From Pseudomonas sp. Q1-7 (GTDB lineage: Bacteria; Pseudomonadota; Gammaproteobacteria; Pseudomonadales; Pseudomonadaceae): a DNA stretch of 64,000 bases. The translations under genes and the position numbers were made by a program. The DNA lies in contig NZ_CP116304.1 in the NCBI RefSeq assembly GCF_028010285.1, positions 571,501 to 635,500 on the forward strand. Direction: 5' to 3'. Below, one piece after another: positions 55,982-64,000 of the stretch (position 1 is its first letter; each line of letters starts with the position of its first letter). Under the pieces are notes generated by a model that saw only the letters and a program-made list of their open reading frames with translations, was not told the DNA's origin and did no database searches.

Positions 55982-56003
55982 GGCGGAGGGAACTCCCTCC
56001 GCC
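55982..56003. terminator. Hairpin between convergent genes
   Basis: GGCGGAGGG (55982-55990) pairs with CCCTCCGCC (55995-56003) over a four-nt loop. It lies between the unknown coiled-coil gene (plus) and the end of the giant helicase gene (minus), a position fitting a shared terminator, though no U-tract is present. Confidence 0.5.
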
Positions 56004-56010
56004 TCGATTC

Positions 56011-59000
56011 CTACAGAGCGGCGGCCTGGTTCACGTTGGCAATGACCTGTTCAAGTCGCTGCTTGCTCTGAGCAGAGACTTTCTGCAGCCCTATAGCACG
56101 TGCCATGGCGTAAAGCAGATTGTCGGCGAGTTCGCCTCGAGCCAAGACCTCACGCGCCAGAGCCTCAAGCTCTTTCTGGCTGATCTCATCCACGCCGCGC
56201 AGGCTGTCACTATCGGCCGCCTTTCGGAACGATACTGCGCTGTCATCTTCGAGATGGGATGGCCAATAGAAGTCGCCGACATCTTCTGCCGTCTTGCGGT
56301 GGGTCTGCTCCGCCAGTCGGCTGACGCGATCACGAATGCGGTTGCCGGTGCGTACCCAGCCATGCGCTCGCGCAATTCGCTGGGCCAGGATAACGTCGAG
56401 CACCGGGCCTTCGTGAACCACGACGTGAGCAATCATGGAGGTCAGGACGTTGTTGTAATGGTCCTCGAAGAACGCCTCTGGGTCGACGGTCTCAACCGCG
56501 GCAAGCGGGTCCACCTTACGGTACACAGCCGACTGCTGTTCGGGGACGGCAGTAGCCTCTGGCGTGAATGCCCTCGCGTACTGGCCGCTGACCTGTGGGG
56601 CGTCAGTCATACGGCCAACAGGTAAGGCAATTTCCTCCATCGGTTGCACGTCGTCGCTGGCGACTTCTACTGCTTCTTTCACCTCTTCAACCGGGTAGGT
56701 CAAATCGGCTTGCGCACTGGCTTGGCGGGCACGGCTTTCAGCCAGCAGCGTTTCCAGGCGTTCGTGAAGTTTTTCGGCGGTTCCGATGGGGTTGATCCAC
56801 CAGTCGGTTGACCAAACGCGCAGAATCTCCCAGCCGAGGCCACGCAGCACCTGTTCGCGGAGCTTGTCGCGGTCTCGGGCAGTGGCGCTGCGATGGTAAG
56901 TGGCGCCGTCACATTCAACGCCCGCGAGGTAGCGGCCCGGAGCGTCCGGGTGAACCACGGCAAGGTCGATCCGAAACGCAGAGACGCCAATCTGCGTCGC
57001 GACATGCCAGCCCTTGCGACCCAACGCTTTGGCGACCTGTTCCTCGAAGGGGCTGTCGAAGCTCCCAAGGCTGTTAGCAGTTGCCTCGACGATTGCCCGC
57101 GGTCCGCGCTCGGCGAACTCGAGGAAGTGCTTCATGTCTCGCACGCCAATGGACTGGGTGCGGGCCAGATCGATGAGGTCCGGACTCATGGTGGAGAAAA
57201 CCAGTAGCTCATGGCGAGCACGGGTAACCGCTACGTTCAAGCGACGTTCACCGCCTGGACGGTTCATCGGCCCGAAGCTCATCGTCATATGGCCTGCGGC
57301 ATCTCGGCCATAGGTGATGGAGAAGTAGATGATGTCCCGCTCGTCGCCCTGGACGCTTTCCAGGTTCTTAACGAAGACCGGTTCCAACTGCGTGTCAGCG
57401 AAGTAGCTTTCGAGTGACGGGTCGTTGCGGCGCTCGGCATCGAGCAAGTCTTCAATGAGGCGTTGCTGTTCGCCGTTGAAAGTAACGACGCCGAAGGTCA
57501 GCTTGTTCTCCTTCACCTCGCGGGTGCGCAGGCGCGCCACGAGATGTGCCACAAGGGCTTTGGCTTCGCCCAGGTTGGTGCGCGAGCCACCCCTGTCGTA
57601 GACGCCTTGAACGAGGTTCAGGCTTACCGCGCGATCGGATGTGACCGGTGCCGGGAAGGTAACCAGATTGCCTTTGTAGTAACGATGGTTGGAGAAAGTG
57701 ATCAGGCTCTCGTGCCGACTGCGGTAGTGCCAATTCAGGTCGAGGGTAGGCAGGTTGGCACTCAGGCACTCGTCCAGGATGCTCTCCAGATCCGGCTCGA
57801 CATCATCGTCTTCGTTCGTCGTTTCGGCGCGGTCGAAGAAGGAGGTGGGCGGCATCTGTTTCGGGTCGCCAACCATGATCACCTGGCGCCCCCGTGCGAT
57901 GGCGCCAATGGCATCCCACACGGGGATTTGCGAGGACTCGTCAAAGATGACCACGTCGAACACGGTCGATGTTGTCGACAAATACTGGGCGATGGACAGC
58001 GGACTCATCAGCATGCACGGCGTGAGCTTTGCCAAGGCTGCCGGAATGGTCGACATCAATTCGCGAAGTGGCTTGTGTCGGGTTTTCTTCGAAAGCTCGT
58101 GGCGCAGCACGCCCCACTCCGAGGCTTGAGTGACACTGTCGGGCGTCGGCAGGCCTGCACACAAACGGGCCCGCAGCAAATCTCGGGTGAGGGCAGTGAG
58201 CTTCTCATCGAGGGCGCGGAAATCCCGGATACGTTGCTCATGCTCGACGCTGACGAAGTTGCGAATAGTCGGCTCCTGATCGACCGTTGCGTTCAACCAC
58301 CAGCGAGCGTAATTGGCTTGGAACACCTTCTTGATCGTGCCCTGAGCCAGGAGCCCATTCTCAAGAGCTTGAATGAGAGGCCGGAGTCCGAGGCCGGATG
58401 CCTCGTCACGGACTTTGCACCATGCGCTCCAATCATGCAGGTTGTGTTCAGCCTGAATGATGCCTTCACACTGCTGACGTTGCTCATCAAGGGACAGGCC
58501 GCCAACACGTTCGCTGCCGTCGTTGCTGAAGTGTCCCGTAGAGGCCAGCCGGTCCAAGCTGTTTTTGAGTTGGGCCACGGACGCCAGGTACTGCCGACCA
58601 TATTGGTTCACCAGACCTTGTGACTCGAGGAGGGCGTTGCCATCACCCAGTAGCTGCGTCAGCGCCGACTTGAGTGAGGTGATTTCATCCGGAGTACGTG
58701 CCAACTGGGAGACGGCAGTAGCGATGTGTCCTTGGAAATTCACTGCGGCCAAAGCCACGTCGGTCTTGGTGTGTAAACCTGTCCAGAGCCCGGCGGCGAG
58801 GTCGCGTAGGTCAGCGAACTCCTTCAGCGTCCGCTCGTTGTTTGCCCGCTGTTCGAGCAGGTTGTGCTCTGCCCGCAGGGTCGGTCCACATTTGCCGGTG
58901 GCGATCAGTTCATGGTCTTGCTCGAGGCGGCCTTCCTCGACTATTGCACGACGTTCTTTCTGAAACGCAATCGCGGCAGCAAGGTTGGTTTTGCTTGTGC

Positions 59001-62000
59001 TGAGATCCTGCCACAGGCCAGCAGCGGCTGATTTCAGAGGCTCACCGTGGGCAGTAATCTTCCGATGAAGCACACGTTGTTCACGCATGGCGTCAAGCGT
59101 GCCTTTCAATGCGGAGCCGGCCGCGCCCTGAGCGATCAGTTCAAAACCTTCATCCTCCCAGCCACGGTTCTCCTTGGCTGCTTGAATGGCGACTTGGAGT
59201 GTTTTCACCTGGAGCAGTACGGCAGGATCCGAGTTCGCTCCTCGCCAGAATTCGGCGGTGTCGGAACCGAGTCCCAAGCCCTCTATGTGCTGACGCACGG
59301 TTCGAATCGAAACCAGATTCTGGAGGTCGACGGGGATGTTGGGTTCGGCGTTGCCGTCGATGAGCTGACTCAGTTGCTGCCTGATTCGTCGTTTCCCCAG
59401 CCAGGACTTAGGCCAAAACGACTGCTCGGCCCGGTCCCACTCTCCAAGCAAGGCGGCGACATCCAGATCTTCAATGCCAGGGGTGTAGGAAACCGATAGG
59501 CATTGGCGCAAGGCTGCAATTTCGTCAAACAGCTTGATTGCTTGCGACAGCACGACCATGTTCGACACCGCGAGTGGCTCCGGTAACGACTGCGTCAGCT
59601 GGGCGTGCTGTTCGAGTAGCTCCAAGCCATCCTGGCAGGCAGTGATTGTGGTTTGCGACCAAGGCGCGGGAAGCTTGCCGTTGATCTCGCGATGCACCTT
59701 AACCAGTTCACAGCCTTGTTGTAGGCGTTGCGCGATGAGGCGGGCATCTGGCCGAAGGACGAATCTCCAATCCTGGCCGGCCGCCTGGGGCAGGGTTGCG
59801 GCAAGCGTCGAGAGACCCTCGCGCGTCGTACGAGTGAGCTCGATATTGGGGAGGTTAGCCGCTTCGATGAAGTGCGCTGCGTCTTTCCCCATCGAATTGA
59901 TTGCTGGGATAACGTCGCGCGCGGCCTGGATCACCTGTTGCTGCCAAGTTGGCGACCAGTCGTGCTGACTAATCGCGCCTAGGGGGTGTTCGGTAAGCTT
60001 GGAATACCCAACTGATTGCGCATTGACTTCCAGGCGATCCGTGAGCTCCAGCAGGCGATGCAACGCCTCACGGTCGTGCATCAGTGGTGTCGGCCATGAC
60101 AACGAGACGACAGGCAAGTCTTGGCCGGCGATGGTGGCGCCGATCGCATCGTAGATGCTCAGCCCATTTGGATAACGGTGGTGCAGTCGATCGACGTAGA
60201 CGTTAAGGCTCTTGCGCAGTGACTCAAGGCGCTCGGCTTCAGTTTTCCAGGTTTCTGCGTCCACCTCGCCACGAGCTTGCCAAGCGGCATTGAGTTGCGA
60301 CAGCACATCCGTCTTGCTCGCCTTGTTGGAGTGGACTTCCAGGCAGAACTCGCCCAGGCCCACTTCCCGTAGGCGGCGGTACACGACATTGAGCGCCGCG
60401 ATTTTCTCCGAGACGAAAAGCACGCGCTTATCCTCGGCGATGAACTGGGCGATCATGTTCACGATGGTTTGGCTCTTGCCAGTCCCCGGCGGACCGATCA
60501 GCACGAAGTCCTTCTGCTGTGAGGCAGCTAGCACCGCCGACAGCTGTGAAGAGTCATAGGGGAGGGGGCAGAACACCTGCTTCGGGCTGTACTCAGCGTC
60601 GAGTTTGTTGCTGGCGGGGAATGGGGTATTAGTGGCCGAGCTGTACGCATCGCGGGGCGTGTCCAGCAGATGACGCACTACGGGGTTATCCCGCAGGGCA
60701 TCGGTGCGCTCGCTGAGATCCTTCCACATCAGGTATTTGGCGAAGGAGAACATTGAGAGGACAACGTCCTCACTCACTTCCCAGCCTTTGATGTCCTTCA
60801 CCGCGTGCGCGACATTGCGCCAGATCGCGTCGATGTCCAGGCCCGATTCGTCCCGCGGCAACTCACCTTCCGCCACGCCAAGGTTCAGTTCGTAGTCCTG
60901 GCGCAGCATCTCAATGAGTGTCGGGTTAAAGCGTGGCTCGTCATCATGCAGGAGGATCGTAAAGCCCGAGCGCGCACTCTTACGCTCCAGGGTTACCGGA
61001 ACCAGGATCAGCGGTGCACGATAGCGTTGGTTGTCACGGTCTTCCCGTGTCCACGAAAGGAATCCAAGGGCGAGGAACAGGGTGTTGGCACCCCCTTCCT
61101 GGAGGTTGGTTCTGGCGCCGCGGTACAACTCGATCAGGCGGCTGTCGAGTTCTGTTTGCGACAGGGCGATGAACACCTCGTTGCGCTTGAGCGCATCGAG
61201 GGCATGCTGTCGCCGGACGTTTTCGCGTTCGCGGGATTCGTAGAGCTCCTTGTCGCGCGGATCAGCACCATCCATCAGATCCGGCCGTGTCATCAGCTTG
61301 ATTTGCTTGCCGGTGGCCAGCAGATCTTCGAGCGCACTGGGATTAGGCGCCTCGAGTTTCAGCGCTTTCTTGCCCGTCTTGAAGTTGAGCAGGTTGTTGC
61401 GCAGGGACAGGTCCAGCAGCTTGCGCTGCCAGCGGCCTAGGCGATCCTTGGGATCAAGGCTCGCGACATCGACTGTGTCCGCGACATCGCTCGGCAACGC
61501 CATCGGCGCTTCGATCTCGGGTGCAAGCGCTGCGGAGGCTTCTTCTTGAGCTGTACCGCTGCCAACTGCCTGGGCTTCCCCGCTGGCCATCGGCTTGATT
61601 CGCTGAAGGCGTGCCCGACGGATATCCAGCGCCATTTCGAACGTGGCTTCCTTACCTTCGGCAAGGTGTTCCGCACCGCGCTCGATGGCGTAGCGCAAAC
61701 CCACGGATGGGCGCTGGGTGACAAGTGTGGTTTCGAACAGCACGAGTTCGTTGAGCTTCATGCGCTTCCGCAGCGCAGTGATATCGTCGACGACCGTTGT
61801 CGTGAACTCTTCGTTTTTTAGCCATAGGCCAACAAATGCGTGGCCACGGGTAAAGATGATCAGCGGATTAAGGCCTGCTTGCTCAAGCAGTGCACAGAAC
61901 AGCATGGTGGTGTCGAAGCAGGTTGCAAGGCCGTGTTCAGCCAGGTGGCTGGGGCTGCGCACCTTCTGACCATCTCGCTCGAAACTTGCCGGCGGCAGGG

Positions 62001-62712
62001 CATAGTCCAGCCCCATGGACACCACCGTACTCCAGATGGCGGAAACGATTTCCCAGGCATGCTCGGAGCCACTGGAGTAACCGTCCAGAGCTGCATTTTT
62101 CCCATGCTTGCGCAGCAGTTCGGCCGCTTTCTTAAGCAGGGTCTCCACGGCTAGATCATTGGGCTGTACGAACGCAGCCGTTAACTCCGGAAGGTGGGCC
62201 AGTCCTCCCCACTGATTCCGCGGCAGCACCTCCAGCGGGAGATCAGTCTGAGCAATGACTTCGCGGCGCGCCTCGGGGGATTCCCCTCTACAGGTCAGAA
62301 CGAAGTTGAGTGTCGAGTGCTCGGCCTCGGTCAGTTTGGCGAGCATGCTCCCATCAACGGCTAGATCGAGCCCCGGGATTTGCCGAAAAACCTCCGCGCT
62401 GAGCTCAGAGATGTGCCAGGTCTTCGGCTTGAATACGGCCGGATCGGAAGACAGCGTAAGTTCGAGATCGCTGTACTTTGTCGCGGTCTCGTTGATGACT
62501 CGCAGCTCACGGATCAGCGGGACAGCATTCTGGTAATCAGCGAGGTTGAGCTTGGCAACGACGGTGGCTTGGATCTTAACGGCTTTGACTGGCACCGGCT
62601 CGGTCGATTCGTCGGGCGATTTGTCCTCGGCAATCAGGGGCTCGGACGTGGTCGGAACCATCTCAATGCTGAGCAGACCGGTGCTGCCTTTTTCAACTGC
62701 GTCGTCGCTCAT
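56011..62712 (-). CDS. DUF4011 / SF1 helicase / Vsr-like endonuclease / DUF3320 defence protein
   Basis: A 2233-residue protein. The start at 62712 is chosen for GGGAGG five nt upstream (frame open to 62772). Domains in order: an N-terminal region with a transglutaminase-like segment (Cys265 in ATCFDTTMLFCALLEQAG; His291 in TRGHAFVGLWL); DUF4011 (from about 422, RLGRWQRKLLDLSLRNNLLN); an SF1 helicase with Walker A LIGPPGTGKSQTIVNM (about 738) and DEAD-type box FDESSQIPVWDA (about 1590), VGDPKQMPP; a Vsr/DUF559-type nuclease (FRIDLAVVHP, VECDGATYHRS, about 1930); and DUF3320 (about 2110-2160). This domain set is known from anti-phage candidates. Single-gene system, own promoter. Confidence 0.88.
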   Translation of the reverse strand: MSDDAVEKGSTGLLSIEMVPTTSEPLIAEDKSPDESTEPVPVKAVKIQATVVAKLNLADYQNAVPLIRELRVINETATKYSDLELTLSSDPAVFKPKTWHISELSAEVFRQIPGLDLAVDGSMLAKLTEAEHSTLNFVLTCRGESPEARREVIAQTDLPLEVLPRNQWGGLAHLPELTAAFVQPNDLAVETLLKKAAELLRKHGKNAALDGYSSGSEHAWEIVSAIWSTVVSMGLDYALPPASFERDGQKVRSPSHLAEHGLATCFDTTMLFCALLEQAGLNPLIIFTRGHAFVGLWLKNEEFTTTVVDDITALRKRMKLNELVLFETTLVTQRPSVGLRYAIERGAEHLAEGKEATFEMALDIRRARLQRIKPMASGEAQAVGSGTAQEEASAALAPEIEAPMALPSDVADTVDVASLDPKDRLGRWQRKLLDLSLRNNLLNFKTGKKALKLEAPNPSALEDLLATGKQIKLMTRPDLMDGADPRDKELYESRERENVRRQHALDALKRNEVFIALSQTELDSRLIELYRGARTNLQEGGANTLFLALGFLSWTREDRDNQRYRAPLILVPVTLERKSARSGFTILLHDDEPRFNPTLIEMLRQDYELNLGVAEGELPRDESGLDIDAIWRNVAHAVKDIKGWEVSEDVVLSMFSFAKYLMWKDLSERTDALRDNPVVRHLLDTPRDAYSSATNTPFPASNKLDAEYSPKQVFCPLPYDSSQLSAVLAASQQKDFVLIGPPGTGKSQTIVNMIAQFIAEDKRVLFVSEKIAALNVVYRRLREVGLGEFCLEVHSNKASKTDVLSQLNAAWQARGEVDAETWKTEAERLESLRKSLNVYVDRLHHRYPNGLSIYDAIGATIAGQDLPVVSLSWPTPLMHDREALHRLLELTDRLEVNAQSVGYSKLTEHPLGAISQHDWSPTWQQQVIQAARDVIPAINSMGKDAAHFIEAANLPNIELTRTTREGLSTLAATLPQAAGQDWRFVLRPDARLIAQRLQQGCELVKVHREINGKLPAPWSQTTITACQDGLELLEQHAQLTQSLPEPLAVSNMVVLSQAIKLFDEIAALRQCLSVSYTPGIEDLDVAALLGEWDRAEQSFWPKSWLGKRRIRQQLSQLIDGNAEPNIPVDLQNLVSIRTVRQHIEGLGLGSDTAEFWRGANSDPAVLLQVKTLQVAIQAAKENRGWEDEGFELIAQGAAGSALKGTLDAMREQRVLHRKITAHGEPLKSAAAGLWQDLSTSKTNLAAAIAFQKERRAIVEEGRLEQDHELIATGKCGPTLRAEHNLLEQRANNERTLKEFADLRDLAAGLWTGLHTKTDVALAAVNFQGHIATAVSQLARTPDEITSLKSALTQLLGDGNALLESQGLVNQYGRQYLASVAQLKNSLDRLASTGHFSNDGSERVGGLSLDEQRQQCEGIIQAEHNLHDWSAWCKVRDEASGLGLRPLIQALENGLLAQGTIKKVFQANYARWWLNATVDQEPTIRNFVSVEHEQRIRDFRALDEKLTALTRDLLRARLCAGLPTPDSVTQASEWGVLRHELSKKTRHKPLRELMSTIPAALAKLTPCMLMSPLSIAQYLSTTSTVFDVVIFDESSQIPVWDAIGAIARGRQVIMVGDPKQMPPTSFFDRAETTNEDDDVEPDLESILDECLSANLPTLDLNWHYRSRHESLITFSNHRYYKGNLVTFPAPVTSDRAVSLNLVQGVYDRGGSRTNLGEAKALVAHLVARLRTREVKENKLTFGVVTFNGEQQRLIEDLLDAERRNDPSLESYFADTQLEPVFVKNLESVQGDERDIIYFSITYGRDAAGHMTMSFGPMNRPGGERRLNVAVTRARHELLVFSTMSPDLIDLARTQSIGVRDMKHFLEFAERGPRAIVEATANSLGSFDSPFEEQVAKALGRKGWHVATQIGVSAFRIDLAVVHPDAPGRYLAGVECDGATYHRSATARDRDKLREQVLRGLGWEILRVWSTDWWINPIGTAEKLHERLETLLAESRARQASAQADLTYPVEEVKEAVEVASDDVQPMEEIALPVGRMTDAPQVSGQYARAFTPEATAVPEQQSAVYRKVDPLAAVETVDPEAFFEDHYNNVLTSMIAHVVVHEGPVLDVILAQRIARAHGWVRTGNRIRDRVSRLAEQTHRKTAEDVGDFYWPSHLEDDSAVSFRKAADSDSLRGVDEISQKELEALAREVLARGELADNLLYAMARAIGLQKVSAQSKQRLEQVIANVNQAAAL

Positions 62713-63324
62713 CTGAGCCTCCCTGCTGTCTTGGTTGTTGCGTGGAGTCAGCCTTTGCCAAGCCAAATTCACTGGGGTCGATTTTCAATGCGTTCCTGTG
62801 ACAACGCTGTCGGTGATTCCGCTCATTTGGCCGTGAACATATAAGCTAGCTGGCGGATCATTAGAGTGCTTGACCGTAGGTCAAGCGTGTAGGTATGGAA
62901 ATCCTGCTGCTGCCCCTGGGGCTATTGCACAACAAGAATGGCCGTTCCGGCCTGATGGTACCTGCTTGCTGGGGTAAATGGCCATGTGCCACACAGGGCG
63001 GGCATTTCCGCTTTACCGTCGCGCGTTAGCGCGTAATCACTCTACGCCAGCGCCATGATCTCTGCGGCTCAGCTGGCCCGAAGCCTGGCTCGCCAAGCAA
63101 TTCTGCGATAGCTCTTGCTTGTCTCGGCAAAATTCACCACAAAAACCTCAAAATCGCAGTGTAATTTCATGGTTAATGCCGCGAGAATCATCAAATTAGC
63201 GCGCTCTTCACCCGAACAATCGGTGTTAAACAGTGAATTTCACTGCTGGCGGGTACCTATACTGCGCTCCCTGATAATCAATAAAAGATCCGTCGGCTTC
63301 GCCGAGGACAAAGGGGTGAAAGCT
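62713..63324. promoter_or_regulatory. Island/core junction and dadA promoter region
   Basis: This 612-nt gap carries an 8-bp inverted repeat GCTTGACC/GGTCAAGC (62868-62875/62879-62886), possibly a terminator or operator near the island edge. Close to dadA, CAGTGAA-T-TTCACTG (63231-63245) is a 7+7 palindrome resembling Lrp/AsnC-family sites, and TATACT (63258-63263) is a plausible -10. No gene, tRNA or repeat of the trpG attachment core was seen. Confidence 0.55.
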
Positions 63325-64000
63325 ATGCGTGTTCTGGTGCTCGGCAGCGGTGTAGTCGGTACGACAAGTGCGTACTACCTGGCTCGTGCAGGTTTCGAGG
63401 TAGTCGTAATCGATCGTCAGAATGGCCCTGCTGAAGAGACCAGTTTCGGAAATGCCGGTCAGGTTTCCCCCGGATACGCTTCACCGTGGGCGGCGCCCGG
63501 TGTGCCGCTGAAAGCCATGAAATGGATGGTCCAGCAGCATGCGCCGTTGGCGATCAAGCTGACCTCCAATATGGATCAGTACATTTGGATGACCCAGATG
63601 CTGCTGAACTGCACTGCTGCGCGCTACGCCGTGAACAAGGAGCGCATGGTCCGCCTGTCCGAGTACAGCCGGGACTGCCTCGATGAACTCCGCACTGAAA
63701 CCGGCATCGCCTACGAAGGCCGCCAGCTCGGCACCACTCAACTGTTCCGCACCCAGGCCCAGGTTGACGCTGCCGTCAAGGACACCGCCGTGCTCGAAGC
63801 TTCGGGCGTGCCCTACGAGCTGCTCGACCGCGATGGCATCGCCCGTGTGGAACCCGCGCTGGCCAACGTCAAACACAAGCTGGCGGGTGCGTTGCGCCTA
63901 CCCAACGACCAGACCGGCGACTGCCAGATGTTCACTACCCGCCTCGCCGAGATGGCAGTGCAGCTGGGTGTGGAATTCCGCTTCGGTCGGAACATCGAGC
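63325..64000 (+). CDS. dadA: D-amino acid dehydrogenase DadA (N-terminal part, runs off the window)
   Basis: The ATG at 63325 opens [20 protein letters not shown], the FAD-binding Rossmann fold, followed by [20 protein letters not shown] and [20 protein letters not shown], all close to Pseudomonas DadA. It is a membrane-associated flavoenzyme that oxidises D-alanine and other D-amino acids in alanine catabolism. About 225 of roughly 430 residues are seen. It is a conserved core gene, so the foreign DNA ends upstream of it. Regulation by an Lrp-type protein (DadR) is expected and a matching palindrome lies about 80 nt upstream. Confidence 0.95.
   Translation, partial: MRVLVLGSGVVGTTSAYYLARAGFEVVVIDRQNGPAEETSFGNAGQVSPGYASPWAAPGVPLKAMKWMVQQHAPLAIKLTSNMDQYIWMTQMLLNCTAARYAVNKERMVRLSEYSRDCLDELRTETGIAYEGRQLGTTQLFRTQAQVDAAVKDTAVLEASGVPYELLDRDGIARVEPALANVKHKLAGALRLPNDQTGDCQMFTTRLAEMAVQLGVEFRFGRNIE

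Overview
The window is a high-GC pseudomonad chromosome segment. Gene content and order from the left edge to about 19 kb match the conserved Pseudomonas block pdxA-surA-lptD / amgK-murU-djlA-like / DUF3530 / agtSR-agtABCD / rpe-gph-trpE. The far right edge carries the start of dadA, another conserved Pseudomonas gene. I infer Pseudomonas sensu lato; the species cannot be fixed from the sequence alone.

Layout. (1) 1-19.07 kb is core: outer-membrane biogenesis (surA, lptD), peptidoglycan recycling (amgK, murU), a two-component system with a polyamine-type ABC transporter that matches the agt (4-aminobutyrate/5-aminovalerate) locus, and rpe, gph, trpE. (2) At 19.08 kb the first 20 bases of trpG appear and are then cut off by foreign DNA that carries a tyrosine integrase. 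A small satellite-like element follows: integrase, an unknown protein with a putative C-terminal ribbon-helix-helix, AlpA and an inovirus-Gp2/YfjJ HUH replication protein. It has a striking array of eight 11-bp-phased TAG units. (3) 23.2-24.1 kb is decayed DNA with an hsdR remnant. (4) 24.1-28.3 kb is a minus-strand plasmid/ICE-type recombination module (RadC-JAB, metal-binding-like protein, YqaJ exonuclease, DUF932, zinc-ribbon/glycine-zipper protein). (5) 28.8-37.1 kb is a five-gene operon (DUF1302, DUF1329, saccharopine-dehydrogenase-like, MalT-type LuxR regulator, GPH-family transporter). (6) 37.2-45.6 kb is a redox/membrane-adaptation cluster: Rieske-FAD reductase, a 37-residue membrane microprotein, LysR, cyclopropane synthase, nitronate monooxygenase fusion, orphan CcoN4-like oxidase subunit with a small partner, and HPP protein. 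(7) 45.6-62.7 kb looks like a defence island: XRE regulator divergent from a winged-helix/SF2-helicase pair, an integrase pseudogene, an orphan DUF2384 antitoxin-like protein, a CysQ-like phosphatase, a TrlF-type PHP-ATPase, an MvaT-family silencer, an unknown coiled-coil protein, and a 2233-residue DUF4011/helicase/Vsr-like/DUF3320 protein. (8) dadA starts at 63.3 kb with a palindromic operator candidate.

The best leads for something undescribed are two. The first is the three-gene XRE / winged-helix / SF2-helicase unit, whose divergent promoters share one 14-bp palindrome containing both TATAAT -10 boxes. The second is the 11-bp-phased repeat array beside the unknown RHH-like protein in the small integrative element. 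No tRNA, rRNA, intact insertion sequence or CRISPR array was seen.
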